Notes under the pieces: model-generated | What the model was told of the DNA's origin: nothing | What the model saw: the letters and a program-made list of their open reading frames with translations, nothing else | Database searches by the model: none | Shown here: piece by piece, positions 26,599 to 34,295 of the stretch | Numbering within the stretch: position 1 is the stretch's first letter | How the letters are laid out: every line of letters begins with the position of its first letter | Translations under genes and position numbers: made by a program | NCBI GenBank assembly: GCA_963808815.1 | Contig: CAWEGI010000009.1 | Span: 1-64,000, forward strand | Length of the DNA stretch: 64,000 bases | DNA from: DATBLE01 sp963808815 | GTDB lineage: Bacteria > Actinomycetota > Thermoleophilia > Gaiellales > Gaiellaceae | Direction: 5' to 3'

Positions 26599-26898
26599 CT
26601 AACCCTCGGGCTCGGCCGGCGGTTCGTCCGGCTCGGAAGGCGCCTCGTCAGCCTCGGAGGCGGCGGCGAGCCGATCCTTCAGCTCGGCGATCCGGGCGAC
26701 GGGCTCGGAGAGATCGGGGTGCGAGACCGCGCCGCTCTCCACCAGCTCGGCGGTCTGGCGGCCGAGGTCGCCGTAGGCCTGCGAGAGCTCCCGCTTCATC
26801 TGGAGCGTCTCGACGCCCTCTTTGGTGATCTGCGTGACGTTGGCGGTCGCCTCGCGCAGACGATTGAAGAACTTCTTGCTCTCGCTCTCCTCGGCCAC
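26599..26898 (-). CDS. small coiled-coil acidic protein
   Basis: 99 residues with no recognised family. The first 80 residues are helical with heptad spacing (FFNRLREATANVTQITKEGV, LGRQTAELVESGAVSHPDL) and the C-terminal 20 are Glu/Pro rich. GTG start with TAGAAT six bases upstream, so probably leaderless. The stop lies just before the flippase-like gene. Confidence 0.55.
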   Translation of the reverse strand: MAEESESKKFFNRLREATANVTQITKEGVETLQMKRELSQAYGDLGRQTAELVESGAVSHPDLSEPVARIAELKDRLAAASEADEAPSEPDEPPAEPEG

Positions 26899-26904
26899 CG
26901 GCCG

Positions 26905-26910
26905 ATTCTA
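26905..26910 (-). promoter_or_regulatory. -10 hexamer of a leaderless promoter (99-aa protein)
   Basis: TAGAAT on the minus strand, six bases before the GTG at 26898. It overlaps the 3' end of the preceding gene. Confidence 0.55.
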
Positions 26911-27186
26911 TTCGGACTCTTCGCCCGGGAGCTGCTCGCCGCCGAGCATGTCGTCCATCGCGGCGCGGGCCCGGTCGTGGACCCCGCGGCGGCGCTCGTC
27001 GAGCGGCGCTTCCTGCTCCTCGGGTTCCGGCTCCGGCGGCGCCTCGTCGGTGCGCGTTTCGGCGAGCTTCTGCTTCAGCTCCTCGGCCGGGTCGGCCGCA
27101 GGCGGCGCCTGCTTCCGCCGTCGGAAGCGCCCGAGGACGACCGCAGCCGCCGCGGCGAGTCCGAGCCCGGTCAGGAACCGGCGCAT
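26908..27186 (-). CDS. small membrane-anchored hypothetical protein
   Basis: 92 residues: one N-terminal hydrophobic helix (FLTGLGLAAAAAVVLG) followed by a basic RFRRRK stop-transfer and a long acidic, Pro-rich cytoplasmic tail. No family is recognised. It lies 9 bases upstream of the 99-residue gene and may share its transcript. It is divergent from rpsF. Confidence 0.5.
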   Translation of the reverse strand: MRRFLTGLGLAAAAAVVLGRFRRRKQAPPAADPAEELKQKLAETRTDEAPPEPEPEEQEAPLDERRRGVHDRARAAMDDMLGGEQLPGEESE

Positions 27187-27300
27187 TCGAGACCGATGCT
27201 ACTCTTCCGCGGACTTCTCGCCTCGCTCCGTGCTGATCCGTTCCCGGCAGCACTTGCACGCGAGGCCGACTCAGACCGAGGGAAGGAGAACGAGGGAACC

Positions 27301-27813
27301 GTGAACGAGTACGAAATCCTGCTCATGCTCGATCCCGACCTGGCCGAGGAGCGCCAGACGGAGATCGTCTCCCGTGCGAACGAGCTGGTCGACAAGGCCA
27401 ACGGCACGTGGCTCTCCCACGACGTGTGGGGCCGCCGCCGGCTGGCCTACGAGATCGACCACAAGGCCGACGGGACCTACCACCTGCTCCAGTTCGACGC
27501 CGAGCCTGCGACGCTGGACGAGATCACGCGCGTCCTGAAGATCACCGACGGGGTCATGCGGCACATGGCCACACGCCGCGTCAAGGGCGGAGGCCGCGCC
27601 GCGCCGCCGCCGCTGCCGCCGGTCGAGGAGCGCCCCCGTCACGACCGCGACGAGCGGCGCCCGGCGCCCGCAACCGTGGCAGCCGCGGCGGACGAGGCCG
27701 AGCCCGCCGAGCCGGAATCCGCCGTCGCGGAGCCGCAGGCCGAGGAGTACCCTGAGCCGACCCAGTCGGAGCAGTCGGAGGCGTCCACGGCGACGCCGGA
27801 GGAGGAGGCCTAG
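27301..27813 (+). CDS. rpsF: 30S ribosomal protein S6 with long C-terminal tail
   Basis: Binds 16S rRNA with S18 in the platform of the small subunit. The S6 fold is in residues 1-95 (YEILLMLDPDLAEE, GRRRLAYEIDHKADGTYHLL, VMRHMATRRVK). Beyond it is a 75-residue Pro/Glu-rich, low-complexity tail, making 170 residues against about 95-135 in most bacteria. GTG start after GGAGAACGAGGGAACC. It heads the conserved rpsF-ssb-rpsR-rplI-dnaB cluster; ssb begins one base after the stop. Confidence 0.97.
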   Translation: MNEYEILLMLDPDLAEERQTEIVSRANELVDKANGTWLSHDVWGRRRLAYEIDHKADGTYHLLQFDAEPATLDEITRVLKITDGVMRHMATRRVKGGGRAAPPPLPPVEERPRHDRDERRPAPATVAAAADEAEPAEPESAVAEPQAEEYPEPTQSEQSEASTATPEEEA

Positions 27814-27814
27814 C

Positions 27815-28249
27815 ATGGCGAACATCAACCGCGTCGTCCTGGTCGGGAACCTGACCAAGGACCCCGAGCTGAAGCAAACCGGCGGCGGCACCTCGATCTG
27901 CAAGCTGCGGATCGCCGTCAACACGCGCCGCAAGGACGAGACCGGCCAGTGGGTCGACAAGCCGAACTACTTCGACGTCACCGTCTGGGGCAACCAGGCG
28001 GAGAGCTGTGCCCAGTACCTCGCGAAGGGCCGACCGATCGGCGTCGACGGCCGACTCGAGTGGCGCGAGTGGGAGGCAACCGACGGATCCGGCAAGCGCC
28101 AGGCGGTGGAGATCGTCGCCGAGAGCGTCCAGTTCCTGGGCAGCCGCGGCGACTCCGGCGGCGACGCGCCGCAGTTCGTCCCGGCGGGCGCGGCCGGCGA
28201 CAGCGCCGACTTCCCCTCGGCCGCCACCGACGACGACATTCCGTTCTAG
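27815..28249 (+). CDS. ssb: single-stranded DNA-binding protein
   Basis: 144-residue OB-fold protein that coats single-stranded DNA during replication and repair. It begins INRVVLVGNLTKDPELKQTG, with the conserved FDVTVWGNQAESCAQYL core and a C-terminal acidic tip DDDIPF for partner binding (DNA polymerase accessory proteins, RecO and others). It lies between rpsF and rpsR, as in most bacteria, and is probably translated from the shared operon. Confidence 0.97.
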   Translation: MANINRVVLVGNLTKDPELKQTGGGTSICKLRIAVNTRRKDETGQWVDKPNYFDVTVWGNQAESCAQYLAKGRPIGVDGRLEWREWEATDGSGKRQAVEIVAESVQFLGSRGDSGGDAPQFVPAGAAGDSADFPSAATDDDIPF

Positions 28250-28259
28250 GAGGAGAGGC

Positions 28260-28535
28260 ATGGCACAGCCGAAGCAACGCGAAGACCGCTCGACCTCGCG
28301 CCGCCGTCCACCCCAGGGGATGCAGCCGCGCCGGCGGAACTGCCGCTTCTGCCGCGACAAGGTCGAGGAGATCGACTACAAGAACATCGCCGCACTCCGT
28401 CCGTTCATCTCGGAGAAGGGCAAGATCCGCTCGCGCCGGATCACGGGCGCATGCCGCCGGCACCAGGTGCAGGTCGGCGCGGCGGTGAAGCGCGCGCGAG
28501 AGATGGCCCTTCTCCCCTACGTGTCCGGCAACTAG
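28260..28535 (+). CDS. rpsR: 30S ribosomal protein S18
   Basis: 91-residue small-subunit protein that pairs with S6. The N-terminal basic tail contains NCRFCRDKVEEIDYKNIA, which retains a CxxC (zinc-binding type, as in S18 paralogues designated C+). The core is LRPFISEKGKIRSRRITGAC, a canonical S18 block, and the C-terminus is KRAREMALLPYV. AGGAGAGGC precedes the ATG. Confidence 0.97.
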   Translation: MAQPKQREDRSTSRRRPPQGMQPRRRNCRFCRDKVEEIDYKNIAALRPFISEKGKIRSRRITGACRRHQVQVGAAVKRAREMALLPYVSGN

Positions 28536-28537
28536 GC

Positions 28538-29104
28538 ATGCAGGTCATCCTGCTGCAGGACGTGGAGAAGGTCGGGCTCCGCGGAGAGGTCGTGGACGTG
28601 GCCCGTGGGTACGCGCGCAACTTCCTGCTTCCCCGGCGCCTGGCGGAGACGGCGACGTCAGCGAAGGTCGCCGAGCTCGAGAAGCGCAGCGGCCTGCGTG
28701 CCCGGCAGGAGGCGTCGACCTTCGAGCAGGCGCGCGACCTGAGCGCGAAGCTGGAAGGGACGGAGCTGCGGTTCGACGTGAAGGCGGGGCCGACAGGCTC
28801 GCTGTTCGGATCGGTGACCGCGACCGACCTCGCCGACGAGATCTGGCGCGTGGCCAAGATCCGCGTCGACCGCCGCAAGATCGACCTCGGCGAGCCGATC
28901 AAGAAGATCGGCCGCTACGCCGTTCCGGTGGAGCTCTTCACCGACGTGACCGTCGAGGTGGCGACCCTGGTGGTGCCCGAGGGGGGCGAGCTCGACGAGA
29001 GCCCGGTTCTCGACGAGAGCCCGGTTGAGGAGCAGACCGCAGAGGCCGCAGAAACGCCCGAGCCCGCCGAGGCACCCGAGCCGGCACCCGAAACAGAGCA
29101 GTAA
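28538..29104 (+). CDS. rplI: 50S ribosomal protein L9 with acidic extension
   Basis: 188 residues. The N domain has MQVILLQDVEKVGLRGEVVD and the GYARNFLLPRRLAE signature, followed by the long connecting helix and C domain (GSLFGSVTATDLADEIW, RRKIDLGEPIKKIG). The last 40 residues are a Glu/Pro tail that repeats LDESPV twice, absent from standard L9 (about 148 residues). It begins 2 bases after rpsR and is followed by a strong terminator. Confidence 0.96.
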   Translation: MQVILLQDVEKVGLRGEVVDVARGYARNFLLPRRLAETATSAKVAELEKRSGLRARQEASTFEQARDLSAKLEGTELRFDVKAGPTGSLFGSVTATDLADEIWRVAKIRVDRRKIDLGEPIKKIGRYAVPVELFTDVTVEVATLVVPEGGELDESPVLDESPVEEQTAEAAETPEPAEAPEPAPETEQ

Positions 29105-29192
29105 CGCTGCTCGGCGGCCCTCGGCACAGCCGAGTGCCGCGAGTCGAACATTCTGTCAACAGCCTCTGTGGAGGGCTGGGGAAATGTCCACG

Positions 29193-29217
29193 AAAAGGCC
29201 GCTACGAGCGGCCTTTT
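29193..29217 (+). terminator. rho-independent terminator between rplI and dnaB
   Basis: Perfect 11-bp stem AAAAGGCCGCT / AGCGGCCTTTT with an ACG loop, ending in TTTTCTT. This is the best intrinsic terminator in the window; it should separate ribosomal genes from dnaB or attenuate reading into it. Confidence 0.85.
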
Positions 29218-29221
29218 CTTC

Positions 29222-29328
29222 CACCGCTCCGTCCGAGCGGTATGGGAACATTCGTTCCGATCCGCCCGCAAACGGGCGGATTCACGTCTGTGGAGAGCAG
29301 GCTTGTCCAAGCCTGTTCGACCGTGTCC
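29222..29328 (+). promoter_or_regulatory. hairpin-rich dnaB leader
   Basis: Between the terminator and dnaB lie three more inverted repeats: CCGCTCC-GT-CCGAGCGG, TCCGCCCG-CAAA-CGGGCGGA and CAGGCTTG-TC-CAAGCCTG. They leave little unpaired sequence before the start and may form a leader that sets dnaB expression. Confidence 0.4.
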
Positions 29329-29341
29329 GGAGGTGGTTGAT

Positions 29342-30703
29342 TTGTCGCACATGTACCAACTCGCCGAGGCTTCGCCGACCGCCCCGGTCCCACCGCAGAA
29401 TCTCGACGCAGAGGAGTCCGTCCTCGGCGCGATGATGCTCTCCCCAGGTGCGATCGGGGCGGTCAGCGAAGTCCTCTCGGCGAGCGATTTCTACCGGGCC
29501 AGCCACGGCTCCATCTACAAGGCGGCGCTCGACCTGTACGCGAAGGGAGAGCCTGTCGATGCGATCACGCTCTGCGACGAGCTCGAGCGGCGCGGCGAGC
29601 TGGAGGAGATCGGCGGCCGCACCCGCATCAACGAGCTGGCCGCACTCGTGCCGACGCCGTCCAGCGCCGGGCACTACGCGAAGATCGTCCGCGAGATGGC
29701 GACGCTCCGTGGGCTGGTGCGAGCCGGGCAGGAAATTGCGCGACTTGGAATGGAGCGAGAGGGGCTCGCAGCAGAGGAGTTGGTCGACAAGGCGGAGTCG
29801 GTCGTCTTCGACCTCTCCCAGGAGCGCGTCGCCGGCGAGTTCACCCACATCGAGGACCTGCTCAAGGACAGCTTCGAGCGCATCACCGCCCTGTACGAGG
29901 CGGGTGCCGACGTCACCGGCATCGCCAGCGGCTACCGCGAGCTCGACCGGCTGACGTCCGGCTTCCAGCCCGGCAACCTGATCGTCGTGGCCGCCCGCCC
30001 GAGCATGGGCAAGTCGGCGTTCGGCCTCTGCGTGGCCGCGAACCTCGCCGTTCGGCAGAACGTGCCGGTGGCGCTGTTCACGCTCGAGATGTCGAAGATG
30101 GAGGTGACGCAGCGCTTCATGTGCTCCGAGGCGAAGGTCGAGTCGCAGCGTCTCCGCACCGGCAAGCTCGCCCAGGAGGACTGGCCGCGCCTGACGGCCG
30201 CCTGCGACAAGCTCTCGAAGGCGCCGATCTACGTCGACGACACCGGCTCGATCACGCTGATGGAGATCCGGTCGAAGGCGCGCCGGCTGAAGATGCGCGA
30301 GGCGAACCTCGGCCTGATCGTCATCGACTACCTGCAGCTGATGACCTCCGGTACGTCCGTGGAGAGCCGCGTGCAGGAGGTCTCCCAGATCTCGCGTTCA
30401 CTGAAGGTGCTGGCGCGCGATCTGGACGTCCCGATCATCGCGATCTCCCAGCTCTCCCGGGCGGTCGAGCAGCGACACGACAAGCGCCCGATCCTGTCCG
30501 ACCTGCGCGAGTCCGGGTCGATCGAGCAGGACGCTGACCTGGTCATGTTCATCTACCGCGACGAGTACTACAACGGCGAGGAGTCCGACCAGCAAGGGCT
30601 GGCGGAGGTGCACCTGTCGAAGCACCGGAACGGGCCGACCGACACGATCAAGCTCTCGTTCCTCCGCCGCTTCGCCAAGTTCGCCGACCTCGCCCAAGCA
30701 TGA
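29342..30703 (+). CDS. dnaB: replicative DNA helicase DnaB
   Basis: Hexameric 5'-3' helicase that unwinds DNA at the replication fork. The N-terminal domain is NLDAEESVLGAMMLS to HYAKIVREMA, and the RecA-like domain has Walker A ARPSMGKSAF, Walker B LIVIDYLQLM, and the arginine-finger region near the C-terminus. No intein is present. The start is taken at TTG, 8 bases after GGAGG; an ATG three codons later is 17 bases from it. About 453 residues, the usual size. Confidence 0.96.
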   Translation: MSHMYQLAEASPTAPVPPQNLDAEESVLGAMMLSPGAIGAVSEVLSASDFYRASHGSIYKAALDLYAKGEPVDAITLCDELERRGELEEIGGRTRINELAALVPTPSSAGHYAKIVREMATLRGLVRAGQEIARLGMEREGLAAEELVDKAESVVFDLSQERVAGEFTHIEDLLKDSFERITALYEAGADVTGIASGYRELDRLTSGFQPGNLIVVAARPSMGKSAFGLCVAANLAVRQNVPVALFTLEMSKMEVTQRFMCSEAKVESQRLRTGKLAQEDWPRLTAACDKLSKAPIYVDDTGSITLMEIRSKARRLKMREANLGLIVIDYLQLMTSGTSVESRVQEVSQISRSLKVLARDLDVPIIAISQLSRAVEQRHDKRPILSDLRESGSIEQDADLVMFIYRDEYYNGEESDQQGLAEVHLSKHRNGPTDTIKLSFLRRFAKFADLAQA

Positions 30704-30720
30704 GGAGGTAGCGCACGGAG

Positions 30721-30936
30721 GTTCATCAGGTCATCTGGCTCGGCGCAGATGCCACCGACTACGCCGTCCACTGCGAAGCCTGCGAGGAGGATCGCAGTTG
30801 GCCGCGTCAGCTGCACCCGACGCCGGTCGAGGGGAGGCTTCGCGCGGACGCCGACGTCGGCTTCACCACCTGCTTCCGCGGCCACCGCATCCGCATCCGC
30901 CGCATCGCCCGGCTGAGAGTGGCGGCAGCCCGCTAG
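30721..30936 (+). CDS. possible small Cys-rich protein, start unresolved
   Basis: An open segment right after dnaB encodes VIWLGADATDYAVHCEACEE, then a PTPVEGRLRADADVGFTTCF stretch and a basic C-terminus. The CxxC plus later Cys and His look like a small zinc-binding protein. No ATG, GTG or TTG is available in frame after the upstream stop (TAG at 30709), although GGAGGT lies just ahead. Either a non-standard start is used or a base error hides it. Confidence 0.35.
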   Translation, partial: VHQVIWLGADATDYAVHCEACEEDRSWPRQLHPTPVEGRLRADADVGFTTCFRGHRIRIRRIARLRVAAAR

Positions 30937-30940
30937 GTAG

Positions 30941-31082
30941 CGCGGGGGAACCCCTGGTTCCCCCGCGGGCCCCCTCCTCGCGGGCGTCTGGGCCCTGCCG
31001 GTCGCTGGCGGGGCCGGCGCAGGCTGGTGGAGCTCCGACGTTGCCTCAACGGCATCGGCTTCCGGCCGAGCAAAGCTCGGCC
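30941..31082 (+). repeat. two-hairpin element, copy 1 (before purA)
   Basis: Begins with a perfect 12-bp hairpin (CGCGGGGGAACC, loop CCT, GGTTCCCCCGCG), starting 4 bases after the preceding stop codon. GGCGGGGCCGGCG, then GTTGCCTC at 31040, follow, and it ends with an 8-bp hairpin GGCCGAGC-AAA-GCTCGGCC. Copy 3 before purB has the same order: 72 bases from first hairpin to GTTGCCTC and 16 to the second in both. A purA leader is possible, but the predicted purA promoter is downstream of it. Confidence 0.7.
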
Positions 31083-31145
31083 TCGAGAGCCTTCCGGCCC
31101 GTCCCTCCTTTCTGACAAGCCGGAGGAGTCGGCGTGGGGCGGGCC

Positions 31146-31151
31146 TATACT
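31146..31151 (+). promoter_or_regulatory. -10 hexamer of leaderless purA promoter
   Basis: TATACT, six bases, then GTG of purA. Closest match to the consensus in the window. Confidence 0.65.
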
Positions 31152-31157
31152 CGGCTC

Positions 31158-32417
31158 GTGCCCGCGACCGTGATCGTCGGGGCGCAGTGGGGCGACGAGG
31201 GCAAGGGGAAGATCGTCGACCTGCTCGCCCGCGACTCGGATCTCGTCTGCCGCTACAACGGCGGCCCGAACGCCGGGCACACGATCATCGCCGGCGGCGA
31301 GACCTTCAAGCTCCGCCACATGCCTTCGGGGATCCTCTGGGGCAAGGAATGCGTGATCGGCGCCGGCTGCGTGGTCGACCCGGGCGTGTTCATCGAGGAA
31401 CTCGAGGGCTTCGAGGCGCGAGGGATCTCCACCGACCTCGTCCGGCTGTCCGGCAACGCCCACGTGATCATGCCCTGGCACCTGGCGCTCGACCAGGCGG
31501 GTGAGCGGCGGCTCGGGAAGCTCCAGATCGGCACGACCCGCCGCGGCATCGGCCCCACCTACGCCGACAAGGCCTACCGGCTCGGGATCCGGCTGCAGGA
31601 CCTGTTCGACCCGAAGATCCTCCGCCAGAAGATCGAGGTGGCGCTGGCCGAGAAGAACGTCTGGCTGGATCGCGTGTACGGCGTCGAGCCGATCGAGCTC
31701 GAGGAGCTGGCGGCCCGCTACGAGGGCTACGCGCAGCGGCTGCGGCCGTACCTGGCCGACACGTCGCTGCTGGTCGACCGCGCGATCCGAGAGGGGAAGC
31801 AGGTACTGCTCGAGGGGGCGCACGGGACGCTGCTCGACATCGACCACGGCACCTACCCGTTCGTGACCTCGTCGCCGACCCTCGCCGGCGGCGCCTGCAC
31901 GGGCATCGGCATCGGCCCCACCCGGATCGACTCGGTCATCGGCGTGGCGAAGGCCTACGTGACGAGGGTCGGCGCCGGGCCTTTCCCGACCGAGATCGAA
32001 GGCCACGATCAGAACCGCATGCGCGAACTCGGCGGCGAGTTCGGCACCGTCACCGGGCGCGAGCGCCGCTGCGGCTGGCTCGACCTCGTCGCCCTCCGGT
32101 ACGCGGTGCGGCTGAACGGCATCACCTCGATCGCGCTGACCAAGCTCGACGTGCTCGCCGCCTTCGACCGGGTGCCGGTGTGCACCGCCTACGAGCTGCG
32201 GGACGGGTCGCGGACCTCCGAGTTCCCGGAGCACCAGAGCGACTTCCACGCCGCCCGCCCTGTCTACGAGGAGCTGGACGGCTGGAGCGGCGAGCTGGAC
32301 GGCGGCGAGCTCCCCGACGCGGCGCACCGCTACGTCGAGTTCGTCGAGAAGCTGCTCGACGTCGAGGTGTCGTGGGTCGGAACCGGCGCCGAGCGTGAGC
32401 AGGTGCTCGTCCGCTAG
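31158..32417 (+). CDS. purA: adenylosuccinate synthetase
   Basis: Joins IMP and aspartate using GTP to form adenylosuccinate, the first step from IMP to AMP. It starts PATVIVGAQWGDEGKGKIVD, which holds the GTP-binding loop and catalytic Asp. NGGPNAGHTI supplies the catalytic His, GTTRRGIGPTYADK the IMP-binding site and TSSPTLAGGACTGIGIGPTR the distal active site. 419 residues, intact. It lies apart from the other purine genes (47-52 kb), yet its upstream region shares a structured element with purB, which acts on its product. Confidence 0.97.
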   Translation: MPATVIVGAQWGDEGKGKIVDLLARDSDLVCRYNGGPNAGHTIIAGGETFKLRHMPSGILWGKECVIGAGCVVDPGVFIEELEGFEARGISTDLVRLSGNAHVIMPWHLALDQAGERRLGKLQIGTTRRGIGPTYADKAYRLGIRLQDLFDPKILRQKIEVALAEKNVWLDRVYGVEPIELEELAARYEGYAQRLRPYLADTSLLVDRAIREGKQVLLEGAHGTLLDIDHGTYPFVTSSPTLAGGACTGIGIGPTRIDSVIGVAKAYVTRVGAGPFPTEIEGHDQNRMRELGGEFGTVTGRERRCGWLDLVALRYAVRLNGITSIALTKLDVLAAFDRVPVCTAYELRDGSRTSEFPEHQSDFHAARPVYEELDGWSGELDGGELPDAAHRYVEFVEKLLDVEVSWVGTGAEREQVLVR

Positions 32418-32425
32418 CGACGAGC

Positions 32426-32956
32426 ATGGCTCGGTTCTTCCTCCCTGCCGTCTCGGCCCTGGCCCTCCTGCTCACGGGCTGTGGGGACCATTCCTCTGGC
32501 CATGAATACGACGCTCGAGCGACCCGCGATTGCCTCGAGGACCGCCCGGAGTATGCCGGATCGCTGCCGGTCGAAGCTCGGACGCCTCCTACGCGAACCG
32601 TCATGTACGTGTCCGGCATCCATCGCTACCCCGAGGCGCGGTACGACGCGACGTTCGATCTCGACGTGATCGAGGGAACCGAGCGGGTCGACCTCTTCTT
32701 CGATGGGCAGCAGGACGAGACGCTCAGTCAGCTGCAAACGCCGGACCTGTTCTTCTATCAGGACGCAAGGAACGCCCGTCAGGCGTATCGGGCTCGGATC
32801 GCCCGCCTGGACCGACCAACCAGCAAGCTGCCGAGCCAGAGTCGAGTCGCGCTACGGAGAACGTCCGGAATCAGTCGAAACGTCGTGATCCTCTGGGCCC
32901 GGCCGGACGTGCCGCAACGGCTGCGGTCGATCGTCCGAGGTTGTCTCAGAGGCTGA
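32426..32956 (+). CDS. putative lipoprotein of unknown function
   Basis: 176 residues. The N-terminus is a lipoprotein signal with lipobox LLTGC, so the mature protein is probably tethered to the outer face of the membrane. The rest (RYDATFDLDVIEGTERVDLF and a C-terminal ARPDVPQRLRSIVRGCL) matches no family I recognise. It starts 8 bases after purA and could be co-transcribed. It is convergent with the VOC gene, overlapping it by 11 bases. Confidence 0.5.
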   Translation: MARFFLPAVSALALLLTGCGDHSSGHEYDARATRDCLEDRPEYAGSLPVEARTPPTRTVMYVSGIHRYPEARYDATFDLDVIEGTERVDLFFDGQQDETLSQLQTPDLFFYQDARNARQAYRARIARLDRPTSKLPSQSRVALRRTSGISRNVVILWARPDVPQRLRSIVRGCLRG

Positions 32957-33362
32957 CGGACCCGTCCTCGGCGAGCGTCCAGTGCGGGTTGTGCGCGACC
33001 TCCCACGCATGCCCCTCTGGGTCCGCGAACGCGCCCGAGTAGCCGCCCCAGAAAGTCTCCGCACCGCGACGCAGCACCGCCCCGCCGGCGGCCGCGACCT
33101 CGGCGAGGACGGCGTCGACCTCTTCGGGCGAGCGCGTGTTGTACGCGAGCGTGACGCCGCCCCAGCCGCCCGAGTCCTCGACGCCGGTGTCCTCGGCCAG
33201 CTGGTCGCGGCCCCAGAGCGCAACGATCATGCTGCCCGCCTGGAAGAAGACGACGTCGTCGTCGGCCGCGGCGTTCGTCTTCCAGCCCAACGCCTCGTAG
33301 AACGCACGTGCCCGGCCGAGGTCGCGGACGCCGAGCGTGACCAGGCTGACGCGCTGCTCCAC
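32946..33362 (-). CDS. VOC (glyoxalase/bleomycin-resistance) family protein
   Basis: 138 residues, one vicinal-oxygen-chelate domain of paired beta-alpha-beta-beta-beta modules: RVSLVTLGVRDLGRARAFYE at the start and GGYSGAFADPEGHAWEVAHN at the end, the latter providing the metal-binding Glu. This subgroup often has the FYEALGWK motif seen here. The GTG start is chosen at the usual N-terminus. Substrate unknown. It may be the last gene of the minus-strand run, but a palindromic element separates it from the methyltransferase. Confidence 0.8.
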   Translation of the reverse strand: MEQRVSLVTLGVRDLGRARAFYEALGWKTNAAADDDVVFFQAGSMIVALWGRDQLAEDTGVEDSGGWGGVTLAYNTRSPEEVDAVLAEVAAAGGAVLRRGAETFWGGYSGAFADPEGHAWEVAHNPHWTLAEDGSVSL

Positions 33363-33390
33363 TAGGGCACCGTCCAGTGATGGTCTCGCG

Positions 33391-33502
33391 TTTCTGGCGA
33401 GTGACTGGGGCCGCCAGGCAAGGACGCAGGGAGCGCCAATATCGAAACCAGATATTGGCGCGACTGAGGACGCCGCATGGCGGGTCCGGGCGCCGCCAGA
33501 AA
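33391..33502. repeat. MITE-like imperfect palindrome
   Basis: About 112 bases bounded by a perfect 9-base inverted repeat (TTTCTGGCG / CGCCAGAAA). The middle has an 11-bp stem GCGCCAATATC / GATATTGGCGC (33434-33444 with 33452-33462) and loop GAAACCA; the arms between are partly complementary (CCGCCAGGC against CCGCCATGC). The AT-rich core is unusual here. No coding frame; no clear target duplication. Confidence 0.55.
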
Positions 33503-33529
33503 TGCCCTGACTAATGCTGGACGGTGCAC

Positions 33530-34288
33530 TTAGACCGTCCCGGCCGCGTACCAGGCCCGCGCGGACAGGGCGAACTCGCCCTCGGGTGAGCCCACCTTGC
33601 GCCGGAACGCCTTCCGGACCGCCTCGCGGGCTTCGCCCTCGAGCGCTGAGGCGTGAGCCCCGGCGGGGCCGACTCCGCCCTGGAACGAGTCCCAGAGCTC
33701 GTCGAAGTCGCGGTATCTCGACTCGATCGTGAGCGAGCCGTCGGTGACGTCGTGCAGCCCCGCCTCTCGCCACAGCGTGGCGAGCTGTCCCTCGTGCCCG
33801 CCGAAGCGCTCCGCTTCGTCGCCACCGGGGATGCCGGCCTCGCGAACGGACTGCCAGTACCCGCGGAGCATCGACATCCCGCCGGTCATGTCCCAGACGC
33901 AGGCGGCCAACAGCCCGCCGGGCCGGGTCACGCGGGCCATCTCGCGGACCGATGCCGCCGGGTCCTGCACGAAGTGGAAGACGAGTTGCGAGAGGGCGCG
34001 GTCGAAGGTGCCGTCCTCGAAGGGAAGGGCCTCGGCAGGCGCGACGCGGACGTCGGCTCCCGGGACGCTCGCTTGGCATTCCTCGACGAACGGCTCCGAC
34101 GGGTCGACGGCCGCCACCTGGTCGGCGCCGACGAGTTCGGCGAGGACGGCGGTGAGGGCGCCGGTGCCGCAGCCGACGTCCAGCACGTGCTGCCCCAGGG
34201 CCACGCCGGCGGCCCGTGCGAACTCCGGCGCCAGCGAGCGGCTGTACCGCCCCATGAACGTCTCGTAGGCGTCTGCCTGCTGGAACAT
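33530..34288 (-). CDS. SAM-dependent methyltransferase
   Basis: 252 residues. MFQQADAYETFMGRYSRSLA at the start, motif I VLDVGCGTGALTAVLAEL, motif II VAAVDPSEPFVEECQ and post-II ALPFEDGTFDRALSQLVFHF place it in the class I family related to UbiE. The alternative start at 34315 would overlap the end of mobA by 20 bases. It is the last gene of the minus-strand run. Its substrate could be an intermediate of the catabolic operon, but nothing shows that directly. Confidence 0.8.
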   Translation of the reverse strand: MFQQADAYETFMGRYSRSLAPEFARAAGVALGQHVLDVGCGTGALTAVLAELVGADQVAAVDPSEPFVEECQASVPGADVRVAPAEALPFEDGTFDRALSQLVFHFVQDPAASVREMARVTRPGGLLAACVWDMTGGMSMLRGYWQSVREAGIPGGDEAERFGGHEGQLATLWREAGLHDVTDGSLTIESRYRDFDELWDSFQGGVGPAGAHASALEGEAREAVRKAFRRKVGSPEGEFALSARAWYAAGTV

Positions 34289-34295
34289 GGTGTTG

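Noticed and set aside
30941..31157. Riboswitch in the purA leader
   Set aside because: Not called as a riboswitch: TATACT six bases before the start codon predicts a leaderless purA transcript, so the element would lie outside the mRNA. Kept as an unexplained repeat.
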